This document shows, piece after piece, positions 17,045 through 25,649 of a stretch of DNA of 64,000 nucleotides. Position 1 is the stretch's first letter. Each line of letters opens with the position of its first letter. Source of the stretch: Belliella kenyensis. Its GTDB lineage: Bacteria > Bacteroidota > Bacteroidia > Cytophagales > Cyclobacteriaceae. The DNA is taken from NCBI RefSeq assembly GCF_022549675.1, contig NZ_JAKZGR010000009.1, positions 62,001 through 126,000 of the forward strand, in the 5' to 3' direction. The notes beneath the pieces were generated by a model. It saw only the letters and a list, made by a program, of their open reading frames with translations, did no database searches and was not told the DNA's origin. A program made the translations under genes and the position numbers.

Positions 17045-17539
17045 TCAAAAAACTCTTCTACCAAATAGATATGCTTTGTTCCAATAATTATGGCTTAGCT
17101 TGTCCTCTGTCACCCCTAACGACGTGGAAGAATGAATAAACCAAACTTGCCCTTTGCTGATTTCTGTGACTATTCCAGCATGGGAGACCTGTCTTTTATT
17201 TTTTCCAGTTGCAAAAAAGACCACATCACCTTTTTCCAATTTTCTCTCAGGAACTTTCTTTCCTATTTTGCTTTGTTCACTTGAAGTGCGTGGCATAGTA
17301 ACTCCTACACTTGCGAATGAATGAAAGATTAGCGCAGAGCAATCAATCCCTGACCTTGTTGTTCCACCATAGCGATAAGGTGTACCACGATAAGATTTTG
17401 CAGTTTCGACTACTTGATTTATATTTTTTCTTCTGACTTTTTTGGAGGAAGAGCAGGAGCTAAATTGAATGACGGAAACCAAGAGAAAAAAAGTATAAAC
17501 TATTTTGGAGTTGGCAAATTTTCTTTTCTTAATGCTCAT
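17045..17539 (-). CDS. NlpC/P60 family lipoprotein (C40 peptidase)
   Basis: The 164-residue protein carries a lipoprotein signal peptide with lipobox FSSC (Cys29) and a single NlpC/P60 domain. The catalytic triad is visible as Cys67 in SGIDCSALI, His120 in QVSHAGIV and His136 in WFIHSST. The RGTPYRYGGTTRSG stretch before the Cys is typical of the fold. Such enzymes cleave peptide bonds in peptidoglycan stems (D-Glu-gamma-mDAP) in the periplasm. It lies between atpD and a divergent small gene and looks monocistronic. The catalytic residues are all present; the exact bond is inferred. Confidence 0.93.
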   Translation of the reverse strand: MSIKKRKFANSKIVYTFFLLVSVIQFSSCSSSKKVRRKNINQVVETAKSYRGTPYRYGGTTRSGIDCSALIFHSFASVGVTMPRTSSEQSKIGKKVPERKLEKGDVVFFATGKNKRQVSHAGIVTEISKGQVWFIHSSTSLGVTEDKLSHNYWNKAYLFGRRVF

Positions 17540-17856
17540 ACTTCTTTTTAAAGTGGTTTACTAGCTTAGATTTACTTCTTTTTATCCTATTGCTCATCTG
17601 GGTTGTAAATGATTTTCAATTATACATAGCTTCAATATGGATTCAAAGTGTTTTTTAATTTATGCTATTTTACAGTTTTTGGTTTGCAGAGAGTGGTGTG
17701 TTACTTTGAGAATTAGTTGATATAGTTTATATCTATTGATTAACGTGGTATTTTTGTATTAATTTTGTTCTACTTTGATTTAAAAATCAACAACCAATGA
17801 TCTGACAATGGCCTGTTTTTAGCTATATTGCATCATATTTGCTTTATAAATCACCT
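17540..17856. other. Gene-free AT-rich spacer between divergent genes
   Basis: No ORF with support, tRNA or strong hairpin is seen between the NlpC/P60 gene (minus) and the small gene at 17857 (plus). Its size suggests it holds both promoters, but no clear TAnnTTTG pair was found. Confidence 0.45.
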
Positions 17857-18099
17857 ATGAGTAGAGAGGATTTCAAAAAATTGCCCATTTCAAAAAAGAT
17901 TCAAAAGCTCTATATGGAAGGAACTTTTGTTGTGGCGATTAGGTACTACTCGCACAAGGTAAATTTGTATCTTTTAGGCGATGATTATGTTGAAGTTTTT
18001 TATAATCACAAGCATGACAGAATTGATAAAATAGAATATTTGAATCGTCAGCATACCCGAATGAAATTCTACCTAGATCAGATCAGTTTTGATTTATAG
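17857..18099 (+). CDS. Small conserved-looking hypothetical protein
   Basis: An 80-residue protein from ATG 17857 (MSREDFKKLPISKKIQKLY); the open frame also has an upstream TTG start at 17839. It has no signal peptide or membrane segment, and its strands (FVVAIRYYSHKVNLYLLGDDYVEVFY) followed by basic HKHDRIDKIEYLN suggest a small alpha-beta fold. It ends 9 bp before the convergent coaE stop. I do not recognise the family. Codon use and length favour a real gene. Confidence 0.6.
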   Translation: MSREDFKKLPISKKIQKLYMEGTFVVAIRYYSHKVNLYLLGDDYVEVFYNHKHDRIDKIEYLNRQHTRMKFYLDQISFDL

Positions 18100-18108
18100 C
18101 TAAATCAA

Positions 18109-18726
18109 TCAATTGTGGTCTTTAGTATATTTTAGAAGTTTTTGATGAATATCAAGTACTTGAGGAATGAGCAATTTGTTGTCTGTATTTTTGATGCTAA
18201 AATCACTCTTAGAAATTTTTTCTTCATCAGGTAATTGTTTGTCAATGATAGCATGTAGTTGTGCTTCGCTTCTATGAGGGTCTCTCATCAATACCCTATT
18301 TACTCTCACAAGCAAAGGTGAGCTTACAGTTATGATTTTATCTAAATCCTTGTTAGAACCTGACTCGAAGAGCAGGGCAGCTTCTTTTAGGACATAAGGG
18401 GCGTTTTGTGAAGCTACCCAGGTTTCGAAATTCAACTTCACCGCTGGATGTACTAGGCTATTGACCAACTCGGTCTTCGTGTCATTACTAAAAATCTCAT
18501 CTGCAAGAAATGCTCTATTTAAACTTCCATCTGGCAAATAAGCTTGATTTCCAAAGGAATTTTTGATGTCTTCTATAAGTGTGGGATCATTTGCCATAAG
18601 CCACTTCGCTCTATCATCAGCATAGTATACAGGAATGCCCAATATCTCAAATATTTTTGCGACAGTGGACTTTCCAGAACCTATACCTCCAGTAATACCA
18701 ATTAGAAGTGGCGCTGTATTACTCAT
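18109..18726 (-). CDS. coaE: Dephospho-CoA kinase
   Basis: The 205-residue enzyme starts at MSNTAPLLIGITGGIGSGKSTV and has the P-loop GGIGSGKS at about 12-19. Further family marks are YYADDRAKWLM, an ALLFESG stretch and a C-terminal DHN. It phosphorylates the 3'-OH of dephospho-CoA, the last step of coenzyme A synthesis. The start codon overlaps the ybbR stop by 8 bp, indicating translational coupling. A Met nine codons upstream lies inside ybbR and is less likely. Confidence 0.95.
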   Translation of the reverse strand: MSNTAPLLIGITGGIGSGKSTVAKIFEILGIPVYYADDRAKWLMANDPTLIEDIKNSFGNQAYLPDGSLNRAFLADEIFSNDTKTELVNSLVHPAVKLNFETWVASQNAPYVLKEAALLFESGSNKDLDKIITVSSPLLVRVNRVLMRDPHRSEAQLHAIIDKQLPDEEKISKSDFSIKNTDNKLLIPQVLDIHQKLLKYTKDHN

Positions 18727-19684
18727 ACTTAAGTCTAAAAATGGATGGTTCAAACCTAATGTTCTCTAATATTGACGTTCTTGGACTGAGTGTGATTGAT
18801 ATCGTACTATCTTCTTTATCTCTATTGCTATAATTCAATATCGCTTCAAACTCCATTTGCTTCAGCTGTTCGATTTTCGGTTCTTCGATCAGATAATACA
18901 TCATGACATTATTGGGCTCTTGAACCAAAGTTACGTTTTCGGGGAAGTTTATTTTGTTGATTTTGAGCCTTTTATTTCCTTCTAAGAGCTGCACGATATT
19001 GAATTTCACTTGAACGCTTTCTTCTTCCATGCTTAAGAATTCTTCCCATTCACTAGGGATTGTGATTGGAATAAACTTATCGATGCTCTTGTTGATTTTG
19101 TCTTCACCAAGTTTTATATGTAATGATCCTTCAAGCTTGTCTAAAATAGAAGTGGGCCCCTTTACAGTAACTGTGGCAGGCTGAATTTCTATTTCTCCTT
19201 GTATCCTATGATTTTTGGCTATTACATTACCTGTAGTATCCGCTTCTACTTTGACTTTTCTGGTGACGATTTTGTCAATGTTAAATTTAATAGAATCAGT
19301 AACCATAGAAACCAAAGTAGTTGGACTTATATTTTCTGCCAAACTTCTTCTGATTTCAGATGCCAAGATATGATTTTTATTTGCAGGGTTGTTGATTTCT
19401 ATTACGAAAGGACTTTCATTAACATTAAAGTATTTTCTAAGTAAGTCCCAACCATTTCCATTGATCTCAATTTTAACTTTTGACGGTAGTTTTTCTACCG
19501 CCATAAATTCCTCTTTGTCAAAAATTATTTCGATAGGGTAATCTACGACAGTATTGTAATTGTCTTTATTGAGAGCGTTTAAAAACCAGAAAGTGGAAGC
19601 GGCTAAAAAACATAGCGCAACCACTTTCATATTTGCAGCCGTTCGGGGGCTTGCTGATTTAAAGAATTTTTTTAGCCTAGTCAA
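18719..19684 (-). CDS. YbbR-domain membrane-anchored protein
   Basis: The 321-residue protein has one N-terminal membrane helix (about 19-38, VVALCFLAASTFWFLNAL) and a periplasmic region with YbbR-like repeats: VDYPIEIIF, SKVKIEINGNGW, IEINNPANKNHI, and later ATVTVKGPTSILDKL. YbbR/CdaR proteins in Firmicutes regulate the c-di-AMP cyclase CdaA; in this phylum the partner is not established and no cdaA is seen here. It lies between yajC (8 bp upstream) and coaE (overlapping 8 bp) in the operon. Confidence 0.88.
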   Translation of the reverse strand: MTRLKKFFKSASPRTAANMKVVALCFLAASTFWFLNALNKDNYNTVVDYPIEIIFDKEEFMAVEKLPSKVKIEINGNGWDLLRKYFNVNESPFVIEINNPANKNHILASEIRRSLAENISPTTLVSMVTDSIKFNIDKIVTRKVKVEADTTGNVIAKNHRIQGEIEIQPATVTVKGPTSILDKLEGSLHIKLGEDKINKSIDKFIPITIPSEWEEFLSMEEESVQVKFNIVQLLEGNKRLKINKINFPENVTLVQEPNNVMMYYLIEEPKIEQLKQMEFEAILNYSNRDKEDSTISITLSPRTSILENIRFEPSIFRLKYE

Positions 19685-19692
19685 AGTGTTGA

Positions 19693-20010
19693 TTATTTTG
19701 TTCCACTGGCTCTTTTGGTAAATTCTAGTGAGACAGCAGATTTCTCTATTTTGATTTTGAAGCCTTTATCAAGCTCTAAGGTAATCGTATCACCTTCTAC
19801 GGCATAAATCTTGCCATGAATTCCACCTATGGTTACGATATTGTCTCCTTTTTTGACCTCTTCAAGGAAATTTTTAGTTTCTTTTTGTTTTTTTTGCTGT
19901 GGTCTGATCATGAAAAAATACATGATCAAAATAATGGATCCGAATAGGAATACTTGACCTAAGATTCCTCCTCCTGCACCTTCTGCTTGAAGTAATATGA
20001 AATTAAGCAT
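19693..20010 (-). CDS. yajC: Preprotein translocase accessory subunit YajC
   Basis: The 105-residue protein has one transmembrane helix (about 17-37, GQVFLFGSIILIMYFFMIRP) ending in the family motif MIRPQQKKQKE, followed by GDNIVTIGGIHGKIYAVEGD and a short basic tail. YajC associates with SecDF-YidC and the SecYEG channel in the inner membrane. It begins only 2 bp after the DUF1573 lipoprotein gene. Confidence 0.95.
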   Translation of the reverse strand: MLNFILLQAEGAGGGILGQVFLFGSIILIMYFFMIRPQQKKQKETKNFLEEVKKGDNIVTIGGIHGKIYAVEGDTITLELDKGFKIKIEKSAVSLEFTKRASGTK

Positions 20011-20012
20011 GT

Positions 20013-20561
20013 CTATTGTTTAACTGGCCCTAAAGCTCCTTGGTTATTTGATGAATTTTTTGGTGTTACATTTCCTTTAAGTCTAAGCCTATTGACGTTT
20101 GGATTGGTATTAGCCTGTATGGAGACCGTAGGGGCTTGAGTTCCTGGCTTACCAGCAGAGTTGAAAACAACTTTTACAAAACCCGAATCACCTGGCTTTA
20201 CTGGTGTTTTGGTGTACTCTGGCGTTGTGCATCCACATGAAGCTGTCACATTAGAAATTACTAATGGTACTTCACCATCATTGACAAAATTGAAAACGTG
20301 CTCTACAATTTTACCTTCAGCGATGGTGCCAAATTCAAACTCTTCTGAAGAGAAATTAAATTTTGCCATCGCACTATCATCTATGCTGTTTACCGTTTGC
20401 ACATTTGAAGGCTGTGGAGCAGCTGCGTTGGAAGAACTAGCCTCCATTTGAGCTATTTTTTGCTCTAATTCAGAGATTTTTTCAGATTGGTCATTGTTGC
20501 TACAGGAGTTCAATGCGATAATTCCAGCGAGTAGCAAAGCAGACATGCTTAACTTTTTCAT
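20013..20561 (-). CDS. DUF1573 family lipoprotein
   Basis: The 182-residue protein begins MKKLSMSALLLAGIIALNSC, a lipoprotein signal peptide with Cys20; the frame extends 20 codons upstream without a better signal. A short coiled coil (SEKISELEQKIAQME) and a Pro/Ala linker precede the DUF1573 Ig-like domain, recognised by EFEFGTIAEGKIVEHVF, VTASCGCTTPEYTKTPVKPGDSG and VQITANTNP-type strands. It is a periplasmic-facing protein of unknown role in the nusB-to-coaE operon. Confidence 0.9.
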   Translation of the reverse strand: MKKLSMSALLLAGIIALNSCSNNDQSEKISELEQKIAQMEASSSNAAAPQPSNVQTVNSIDDSAMAKFNFSSEEFEFGTIAEGKIVEHVFNFVNDGEVPLVISNVTASCGCTTPEYTKTPVKPGDSGFVKVVFNSAGKPGTQAPTVSIQANTNPNVNRLRLKGNVTPKNSSNNQGALGPVKQ

Positions 20562-20574
20562 GATTAATTTAACT

Positions 20575-20877
20575 TTAATTAGCCTCTTGATTGATTTGGT
20601 CAATAAGTTTATTGACATCATTTAATAAATTTTCGGCTTTATTCTTTGCTTCAGAGATTACTTTATTTCCTTCTGATTTAGCTTCATTGAGAGGTAAATT
20701 TTTACCTTCGCGAAGATCCTTGATGATATCCTCAAGCTCTTCCCTGTACTTTGAAAGCTGGAAGGTTAGTTTATCTCTAGTGTTTTTTCCTGAATCTGGG
20801 GCAAACAAAACTCCCAAAGCTGCGCCAATTCCGGCACCGGCTAAAAATGTGATCCATGAAGTGCTATTTTTGCTCAT
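20575..20877 (-). CDS. YtxH domain-containing protein
   Basis: The 100-residue protein opens MSKNSTSWITFLAGAGIGAALG, continuing VLFAPDSGKNTRDKL, the glycine-rich membrane helix and APxSGxxTR signature of YtxH proteins. The rest is an amphipathic, charged helix. Homologues are linked to general stress or envelope functions, but no mechanism is established. It lies 12 bp after nusB and 13 bp before the DUF1573 gene. Confidence 0.9.
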   Translation of the reverse strand: MSKNSTSWITFLAGAGIGAALGVLFAPDSGKNTRDKLTFQLSKYREELEDIIKDLREGKNLPLNEAKSEGNKVISEAKNKAENLLNDVNKLIDQINQEAN

Positions 20878-20889
20878 TTTAAAGATGTT

Positions 20890-22074
20890 TTATTTGTTAT
20901 CTAATAGTCCTCGTCCACTTTTCTTGATTTCTCCTTTGTCTATGAGTTCTTTTGAGATTACATCAAGTAGTCCGTTTACAAATTGTTTACTCTTTGGAGT
21001 ACTATAGTTTTTGGAGATATCGATATACTCATTAATAGAAACCTTCACGGGGATACTTGGGAAGAATTTCATCTCAGTCAAAGCCATTGATATGATGATC
21101 TTATCCGTAAATGCTATCCTATCAATATCCCAGTTTTGCGTCTTTTTGGCGATTAGGCTCTTATTGATTTCTTCATTTTCGATTGTGAAGTTAAAGATAT
21201 TTTGGAAGAATTCCTTATCGTCTTCCCAGTTCATCGCCAAGTCTGGTAGAAGTTCATCCTCTAAAGAACCTTGTTCAAATACATTTTTGATGAATTTGGA
21301 TGCTAGGCTTCTTACTACTTGTTTATTTTCAGACCAATTCATGTCCTTCTCTGAGAAGAAGTTTAGAATGACCTCATTTTTGAAGATTATTTTCTTCAAG
21401 ATGGTTTCTAAAATATTGAAATCATCTTCCTCTTTTGGGTCGTTGATTTTAATATACTCCTGATAGCTTTCAGATGGTTTTATGTAATCTCTAAACCATT
21501 CTTTGATCTCAAGCTCAATATCGTCTAAGTGTGCATCGTGCCTAACTAGGGCAGTTTCAAATGCAGGACTGCTTTTAATCTTGTTTAAAATAACGTTCCT
21601 ACTCAGGTTTAGTTCTCTAGCAGAAGTAGAAATTTGATCATTATTGATCTTTCTTTTTCTTTCTGCTTCTTTGGCTACATGGTTGCCAAACTCAATAAGC
21701 ATCTGAATGGCATTCAGGTAAAGTTGTGGTATACGCTCTGCGGAGATGATCATGTTTTTGAGTAGAAAATCATAATCTTTTTCGTTAGCTTTATGGAAAG
21801 CATTGATCGCTTTGATCGCTTCTGATTTGATTTTCGTGCTTACATCTTGCTGAGAAATAAGCGACTTGTTGTTCAGGTTGTCACTAAAAAGCTGGATTGT
21901 CGTAGCGGCATCAGCTTTCAATTGTGCCTTGTCTTGAACTTCCATGCTGTTCAAGTCTGGAAGAAAAGACTCTCTTATGGAATCTTTGGCTATATTGAAA
22001 TTTGACGATTTGCACTGCTCGTAAGCATATAGGCTTTGAAATGCCTTTACCCTAAGAATTCTTCTGTTTAACAT
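20890..22074 (-). CDS. nusB: Transcription antitermination factor NusB (long Bacteroidota form)
   Basis: The 394-residue protein starts MLNRRILRVKAFQSLYAYEQ and ends with the NusB fold (DWDIDRIAFTDKIIISMALTEM, PSIPVKVSINEYIDISKNYS, QFVNGLLDVISKEL). NusB pairs with NusE/S10 and binds boxA in rRNA leaders during antitermination. E. coli NusB is about 140 residues, so a roughly 250-residue N-terminal helical extension is present here, as in other Bacteroidota. It is the first gene of the operon reaching coaE. A Met 33 codons upstream exists but has no homology. Confidence 0.92.
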   Translation of the reverse strand: MLNRRILRVKAFQSLYAYEQCKSSNFNIAKDSIRESFLPDLNSMEVQDKAQLKADAATTIQLFSDNLNNKSLISQQDVSTKIKSEAIKAINAFHKANEKDYDFLLKNMIISAERIPQLYLNAIQMLIEFGNHVAKEAERKRKINNDQISTSARELNLSRNVILNKIKSSPAFETALVRHDAHLDDIELEIKEWFRDYIKPSESYQEYIKINDPKEEDDFNILETILKKIIFKNEVILNFFSEKDMNWSENKQVVRSLASKFIKNVFEQGSLEDELLPDLAMNWEDDKEFFQNIFNFTIENEEINKSLIAKKTQNWDIDRIAFTDKIIISMALTEMKFFPSIPVKVSINEYIDISKNYSTPKSKQFVNGLLDVISKELIDKGEIKKSGRGLLDNK

Positions 22075-22155
22075 ACCTGATTTTAAAGAACGTAAATATA
22101 GTGTTTTCACTTGAGTAAATGAAGACAGCCAAGTGAATCTGTCATTTTTGAACAA

Positions 22156-22202
22156 TTGACCACTAGAAACCAAATTTTGAGAATTAGGTTTCTAGTGGTC
22201 AA
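22156..22202. repeat. Perfect 16-bp inverted repeat between the dehydrogenase gene and nusB
   Basis: Arms TTGACCACTAGAAACC (22156-22171) and its complement at 22187-22202 enclose a 15-nt loop. It lies 20 nt after the dehydrogenase stop. A T-tract is missing on either strand, so a Rho-independent terminator is only partly supported. Confidence 0.7.
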
Positions 22203-22221
22203 TTTAAGTTGAGATTATTTA

Positions 22222-23322
22222 TTAATATGGAAGTTTAACCTTTCCTATGGCTTCGATCCTGCTCCAAGCCATTTCAATAGCAGCTTGCTGAGATGGGATA
22301 TTTTCAATAGCTGACTTGTCAAGAATTGAAGTAGTGATGTCGTAAATTTTCTCTGCTTGTCTGTATGTAGCCTCTCTATTATAACCACCTACAAATTCAG
22401 CACAAACATTCATTAATCCGCCCGAATTTATCAAGAAATCTGGTGCATATATTATTCCTTTTTCTAAAAGAATCTTCCCATGCTTTTCTTCATCTTTCAG
22501 TTGATTATTTGCACCTCCAGCCACTACTTTGCATTTCAGCTTGTCAATAGTGTCATCGTTGATAGTAGCTCCTAGCGCACATGGAGAATAGATGTCCATA
22601 TCGAAATCATAGACCATATCTGGAGTGATTACTGAAGCACCTGTCTGCCTAGCCACTTCAGCAAGTTTATCTTCAAAGATATCTGTCACGAAAACATCAG
22701 CTTTTTCTTTTACCAATCTTTCTACTAAATATTTACCGACTTGCCCTACACCTTGTACGACAATTCTCTTGCCTTCTAATGAATCACTGCCGTAAGCCTT
22801 TTTGGCAGCGGCTTTCATTCCAAGGTAAGTTCCGTAAGCTGTCACAGGAGAAGGGTCACCACCACCACCTCTGACTTCTGGTAGTCCTGTGACATATTTA
22901 GTTTCCATGGCGATGTACTCCATGTCACTAGTCTTCATGTTGACATCTTCTGCTGTGATGTATCTACCACCCAAAGAATCAACAAATCTCCCAAATCTTC
23001 TTAAGAAAGCTTCATTTTTAAGTTTTGGATCACCAATGATAACGGCTTTGCCACCTCCAAGATTCAGACCAGCTATTGATGCCTTGAAAGTCATTCCTCT
23101 GGAAAGCCTTAGTACATCCGTGATTGCTTCTTCTTCGGAATTATAGTGCCACATCCTGGTGCCTCCTAATGCGGGACCAAGCACCGTATTGTGTATTCCT
23201 ATGATTGCTTTGAGTCCAGTTGGCTCATCATAACAGATGACCAATTGCTCGTGTCCTAAAGATGTGATCTGTCCATAGACTGATCCTTCTTTTACTTTTT
23301 CCCCAGTATTAATTTCTAGCAT
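22222..23322 (-). CDS. Leucine/valine dehydrogenase-like amino acid dehydrogenase (ELFV family)
   Basis: The 366-residue enzyme belongs to the Glu/Leu/Phe/Val dehydrogenases. The substrate loop GPALGGTRM, the catalytic lysine motif GLNLGGGKAVI (about 84-94), AEDVN and the NAD-binding QGVGQVGKYL are present, with GGANNQL and INSGGLMNV near the end. The best match is the leucine dehydrogenase group, which oxidatively deaminates branched-chain amino acids to 2-oxo acids with NAD+. A promoter with TAATTTTG lies about 60 nt upstream. Exact substrate is inferred. Confidence 0.92.
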   Translation of the reverse strand: MLEINTGEKVKEGSVYGQITSLGHEQLVICYDEPTGLKAIIGIHNTVLGPALGGTRMWHYNSEEEAITDVLRLSRGMTFKASIAGLNLGGGKAVIIGDPKLKNEAFLRRFGRFVDSLGGRYITAEDVNMKTSDMEYIAMETKYVTGLPEVRGGGGDPSPVTAYGTYLGMKAAAKKAYGSDSLEGKRIVVQGVGQVGKYLVERLVKEKADVFVTDIFEDKLAEVARQTGASVITPDMVYDFDMDIYSPCALGATINDDTIDKLKCKVVAGGANNQLKDEEKHGKILLEKGIIYAPDFLINSGGLMNVCAEFVGGYNREATYRQAEKIYDITTSILDKSAIENIPSQQAAIEMAWSRIEAIGKVKLPY

Positions 23323-23383
23323 TTGAACTTGGAATTTTTTAATGTGTTATATTTGGGACTGCTGTGTGGTGAAATCTCCGATG

Positions 23384-23415
23384 CAAAATTATATATTTTT
23401 ATCGGGCTTTACCAA
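23384..23415 (-). promoter_or_regulatory. Promoter of the amino acid dehydrogenase gene
   Basis: TTG (23415-23413, minus strand), a 21-nt spacer, then TAATTTTG (23391-23384), a good match to the phylum consensus. Confidence 0.6.
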
Positions 23416-23469
23416 TGCAATTAGTGGAGTTAAAATAAACTAATCAAGTGATTTAAAAGTTTTTATTTC

Positions 23470-25260
23470 GTGAAGCCGCTCTGGAGATTAAATAAGTATT
23501 TGTTCAAGTATAAGGGATACCTCTTATTGGGGATCTTATTCACTGTAATTTCTAACATATTTGTAATTATTCCTGCCCAGTTGGTGAGAATTGCCATAGA
23601 TTATGTGGTGGAGAGTTTTTCTTACTATAACCTTTTCAATGAAGGTGATTTGGGGGTTTTTGCAAGAAATTCTTTCATGAAATTCATTTTTATTTTTGGA
23701 GTCTTGATCCTAGCAATGGCCTTGTTGAGAGGTTTTTTCTTGTTTCTTATTAGGCAGACAATCATCATCATGTCGAGGCTAATCGAATATGATATGAAAA
23801 ATGAGATTTTTGCTCATTATCAAAACCTTCCCTTAAGTTTTTATAGAGAGAATAGTACTGGAGACCTGATGGCTAGAATCACAGAGGACGTGAGTAGGGT
23901 CCGAATGTACTTAGGGCCAGCTATAATGTATGGCCTTAATTTGATTGTCTTGTTTCCACTTGTGATTGGGTATATGCTAAGTGAGAATGTAGAGTTGACG
24001 ATATACTCTTTGCTTCCTCTCCCAATACTTTCGTTGAGTATTTATTTTGTCAACAATATGATCAACGAAAGATCAGAAAGAATACAGCGAAGTCTCTCAA
24101 GTTTGAGTACCTATGTGCAAGAAGCATTTTCGGGAATCAGGGTTTTGAAAGCCTTCGTAAGAGAGGATGATAGTGCTCATGATTTTAAAGTTGCTAGTGA
24201 GGATTACAAAGAAAAATCTATCAGCTTGACTGTGGTGCAGGCATTATTCTATCCGTTGATTTTGGCACTTATTGGAATTAGCACAATTCTTACAGTTTAT
24301 ATAGGAGGAGTGCAAGTGATAGAAGGGACGATTGGGTATGGTGTGATTGCTGAATTTATCTTATATGTGAATATCCTGACTTGGCCTGTGACTTCTTTAG
24401 GTTGGGTGACAAGTATCATTCAACGTGCCGCTGCCTCACAGACTAGGATTAATGAGTTTTTGGATGAGAAAAATGATATTCTGAGCTCAGAAAATCTAGA
24501 CCTAGCTATAGATGGAAAGATTGAAGTAAATAACGTCTCATTTGTTTATCCAGAGTCTGGCATTAGAGCTCTAGATCAAGTTAGTTTTGAAATAGAGGCA
24601 GGGCAATCAATGGCGATTATAGGGACCACTGGTTCAGGAAAATCGACGATTGCTAATTTACTAATGCGTATGTATGATGTGACCTCGGGAGAGATTTTGA
24701 TAGATGGAAGGCATATTTCTGCCTATGATACTGCTACACTTAGACGTCAAATTGGTTTTGTGCCTCAGGATGTGTTTTTATTTAGTGATAGTATCGCCAA
24801 CAATATTGGTTTTGGACTGGATGATTATACTGATGAGCTTATTCACAAAGCAGCTAAGGATGCTGATGTCTATGATAATATTATCGACTTTCCCAAAGGC
24901 TTTGATACAAGGTTAGGAGAACGAGGGATTACATTGTCTGGAGGTCAAAAACAAAGGGTTTCGATTGCTAGGGCAATCGCAAAAGAACCAAGTATTTTAC
25001 TGTTGGATGATTGTCTTTCTGCTGTTGATACCAAAACGGAGCATGCTATTCTCAATGCTTTGAGCAAAATCATGGTGGGTAGGACTTCTATAATAATTTC
25101 TCATAGAGTCTCTTCTGCTAAGCTTGCTGATAAGATCATAGTACTAAATGATGGCAAAGTAGTAGAGCAAGGGACTCATGATAACCTGCTATCCCTGAGA
25201 GGTGTATATGCTGAATTGTATGAAAAGCAAACTCAAGTTAACGAAAAAATTGAAGACTAA
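23470..25260 (+). CDS. ABC exporter, fused permease-ATPase half-transporter
   Basis: The 596-residue protein starts at a GTG. Residues 1-330 form six membrane helices of an exporter domain, followed by an ATPase. Walker A GTTGSGKST is at about 385-393, the signature LSGGQKQR follows, and the Walker B aspartate is at 513. The next residue, normally the catalytic glutamate, is aspartate (Asp514; LLLDDCLSAVD), as in the degenerate subunit of YheI/TM287-type heterodimeric exporters. No partner half is adjacent. The substrate is unknown; MsbA-like lipid export and drug export are both possible. A small coiled-coil gene follows after 28 bp. Confidence 0.92.
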   Translation: MKPLWRLNKYLFKYKGYLLLGILFTVISNIFVIIPAQLVRIAIDYVVESFSYYNLFNEGDLGVFARNSFMKFIFIFGVLILAMALLRGFFLFLIRQTIIIMSRLIEYDMKNEIFAHYQNLPLSFYRENSTGDLMARITEDVSRVRMYLGPAIMYGLNLIVLFPLVIGYMLSENVELTIYSLLPLPILSLSIYFVNNMINERSERIQRSLSSLSTYVQEAFSGIRVLKAFVREDDSAHDFKVASEDYKEKSISLTVVQALFYPLILALIGISTILTVYIGGVQVIEGTIGYGVIAEFILYVNILTWPVTSLGWVTSIIQRAAASQTRINEFLDEKNDILSSENLDLAIDGKIEVNNVSFVYPESGIRALDQVSFEIEAGQSMAIIGTTGSGKSTIANLLMRMYDVTSGEILIDGRHISAYDTATLRRQIGFVPQDVFLFSDSIANNIGFGLDDYTDELIHKAAKDADVYDNIIDFPKGFDTRLGERGITLSGGQKQRVSIARAIAKEPSILLLDDCLSAVDTKTEHAILNALSKIMVGRTSIIISHRVSSAKLADKIIVLNDGKVVEQGTHDNLLSLRGVYAELYEKQTQVNEKIED

Positions 25261-25288
25261 ATAGAAAAATCAATATCACAATCTCAAT

Positions 25289-25600
25289 ATGAAAAAGTCT
25301 GGATTTGATGAAGTAGAATCATTGTTGCAAGATGTAGGTAAGAAGATAGAGCTTCTTATGGAAAAGGCAGCGGAAGCAGGGGGTGAGGTCAAGATTGAGT
25401 TAGAGAAAAAGATTTCTGAATTAAGAGGTAAACAGACAAACCTTGAGGAAGAATTAGCAAAAGGCAAAGAAAAAGCGGAGAAAATATATCAAGAGCAAAG
25501 AGAAGCGCTAGAGCCTAGGTTTCAGGAATCAAAAATTCATTTGAAAAATGCTCTTGAACAGTTGGGTTTGGCTTTAGAATCGATTTTTAAAAAGAAATAG
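25289..25600 (+). CDS. Small coiled-coil protein, function unknown
   Basis: The 103-residue, Lys/Glu-rich protein MKKSGFDEVESLLQDVGKK is almost all charged helix with heptad-like spacing (ELRGKQTNLEEELAKGKEKAEK). It has no signal peptide or Cys and is acidic-basic mixed, so it is probably a cytoplasmic coiled-coil oligomer. It follows the ABC exporter by 28 bp and precedes the ABC-F gene, so it may be co-transcribed with the exporter. I do not recognise the family. Confidence 0.65.
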   Translation: MKKSGFDEVESLLQDVGKKIELLMEKAAEAGGEVKIELEKKISELRGKQTNLEEELAKGKEKAEKIYQEQREALEPRFQESKIHLKNALEQLGLALESIFKKK

Positions 25601-25637
25601 ACTTCTCTGATTCCAAGAATATCGGCGGTTTTTCTAC

Positions 25638-25645
25638 TATCTTTG
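25638..25645 (+). promoter_or_regulatory. -7 promoter element 4 nt before the ABC-F start codon
   Basis: TATCTTTG ends at 25645 and the ATG is at 25650. With the usual spacing, transcription would start at or next to the A of the ATG, giving a leaderless or nearly leaderless mRNA. No good TTG lies at -33, so this is tentative. Confidence 0.4.
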
Positions 25646-25649
25646 CTCC

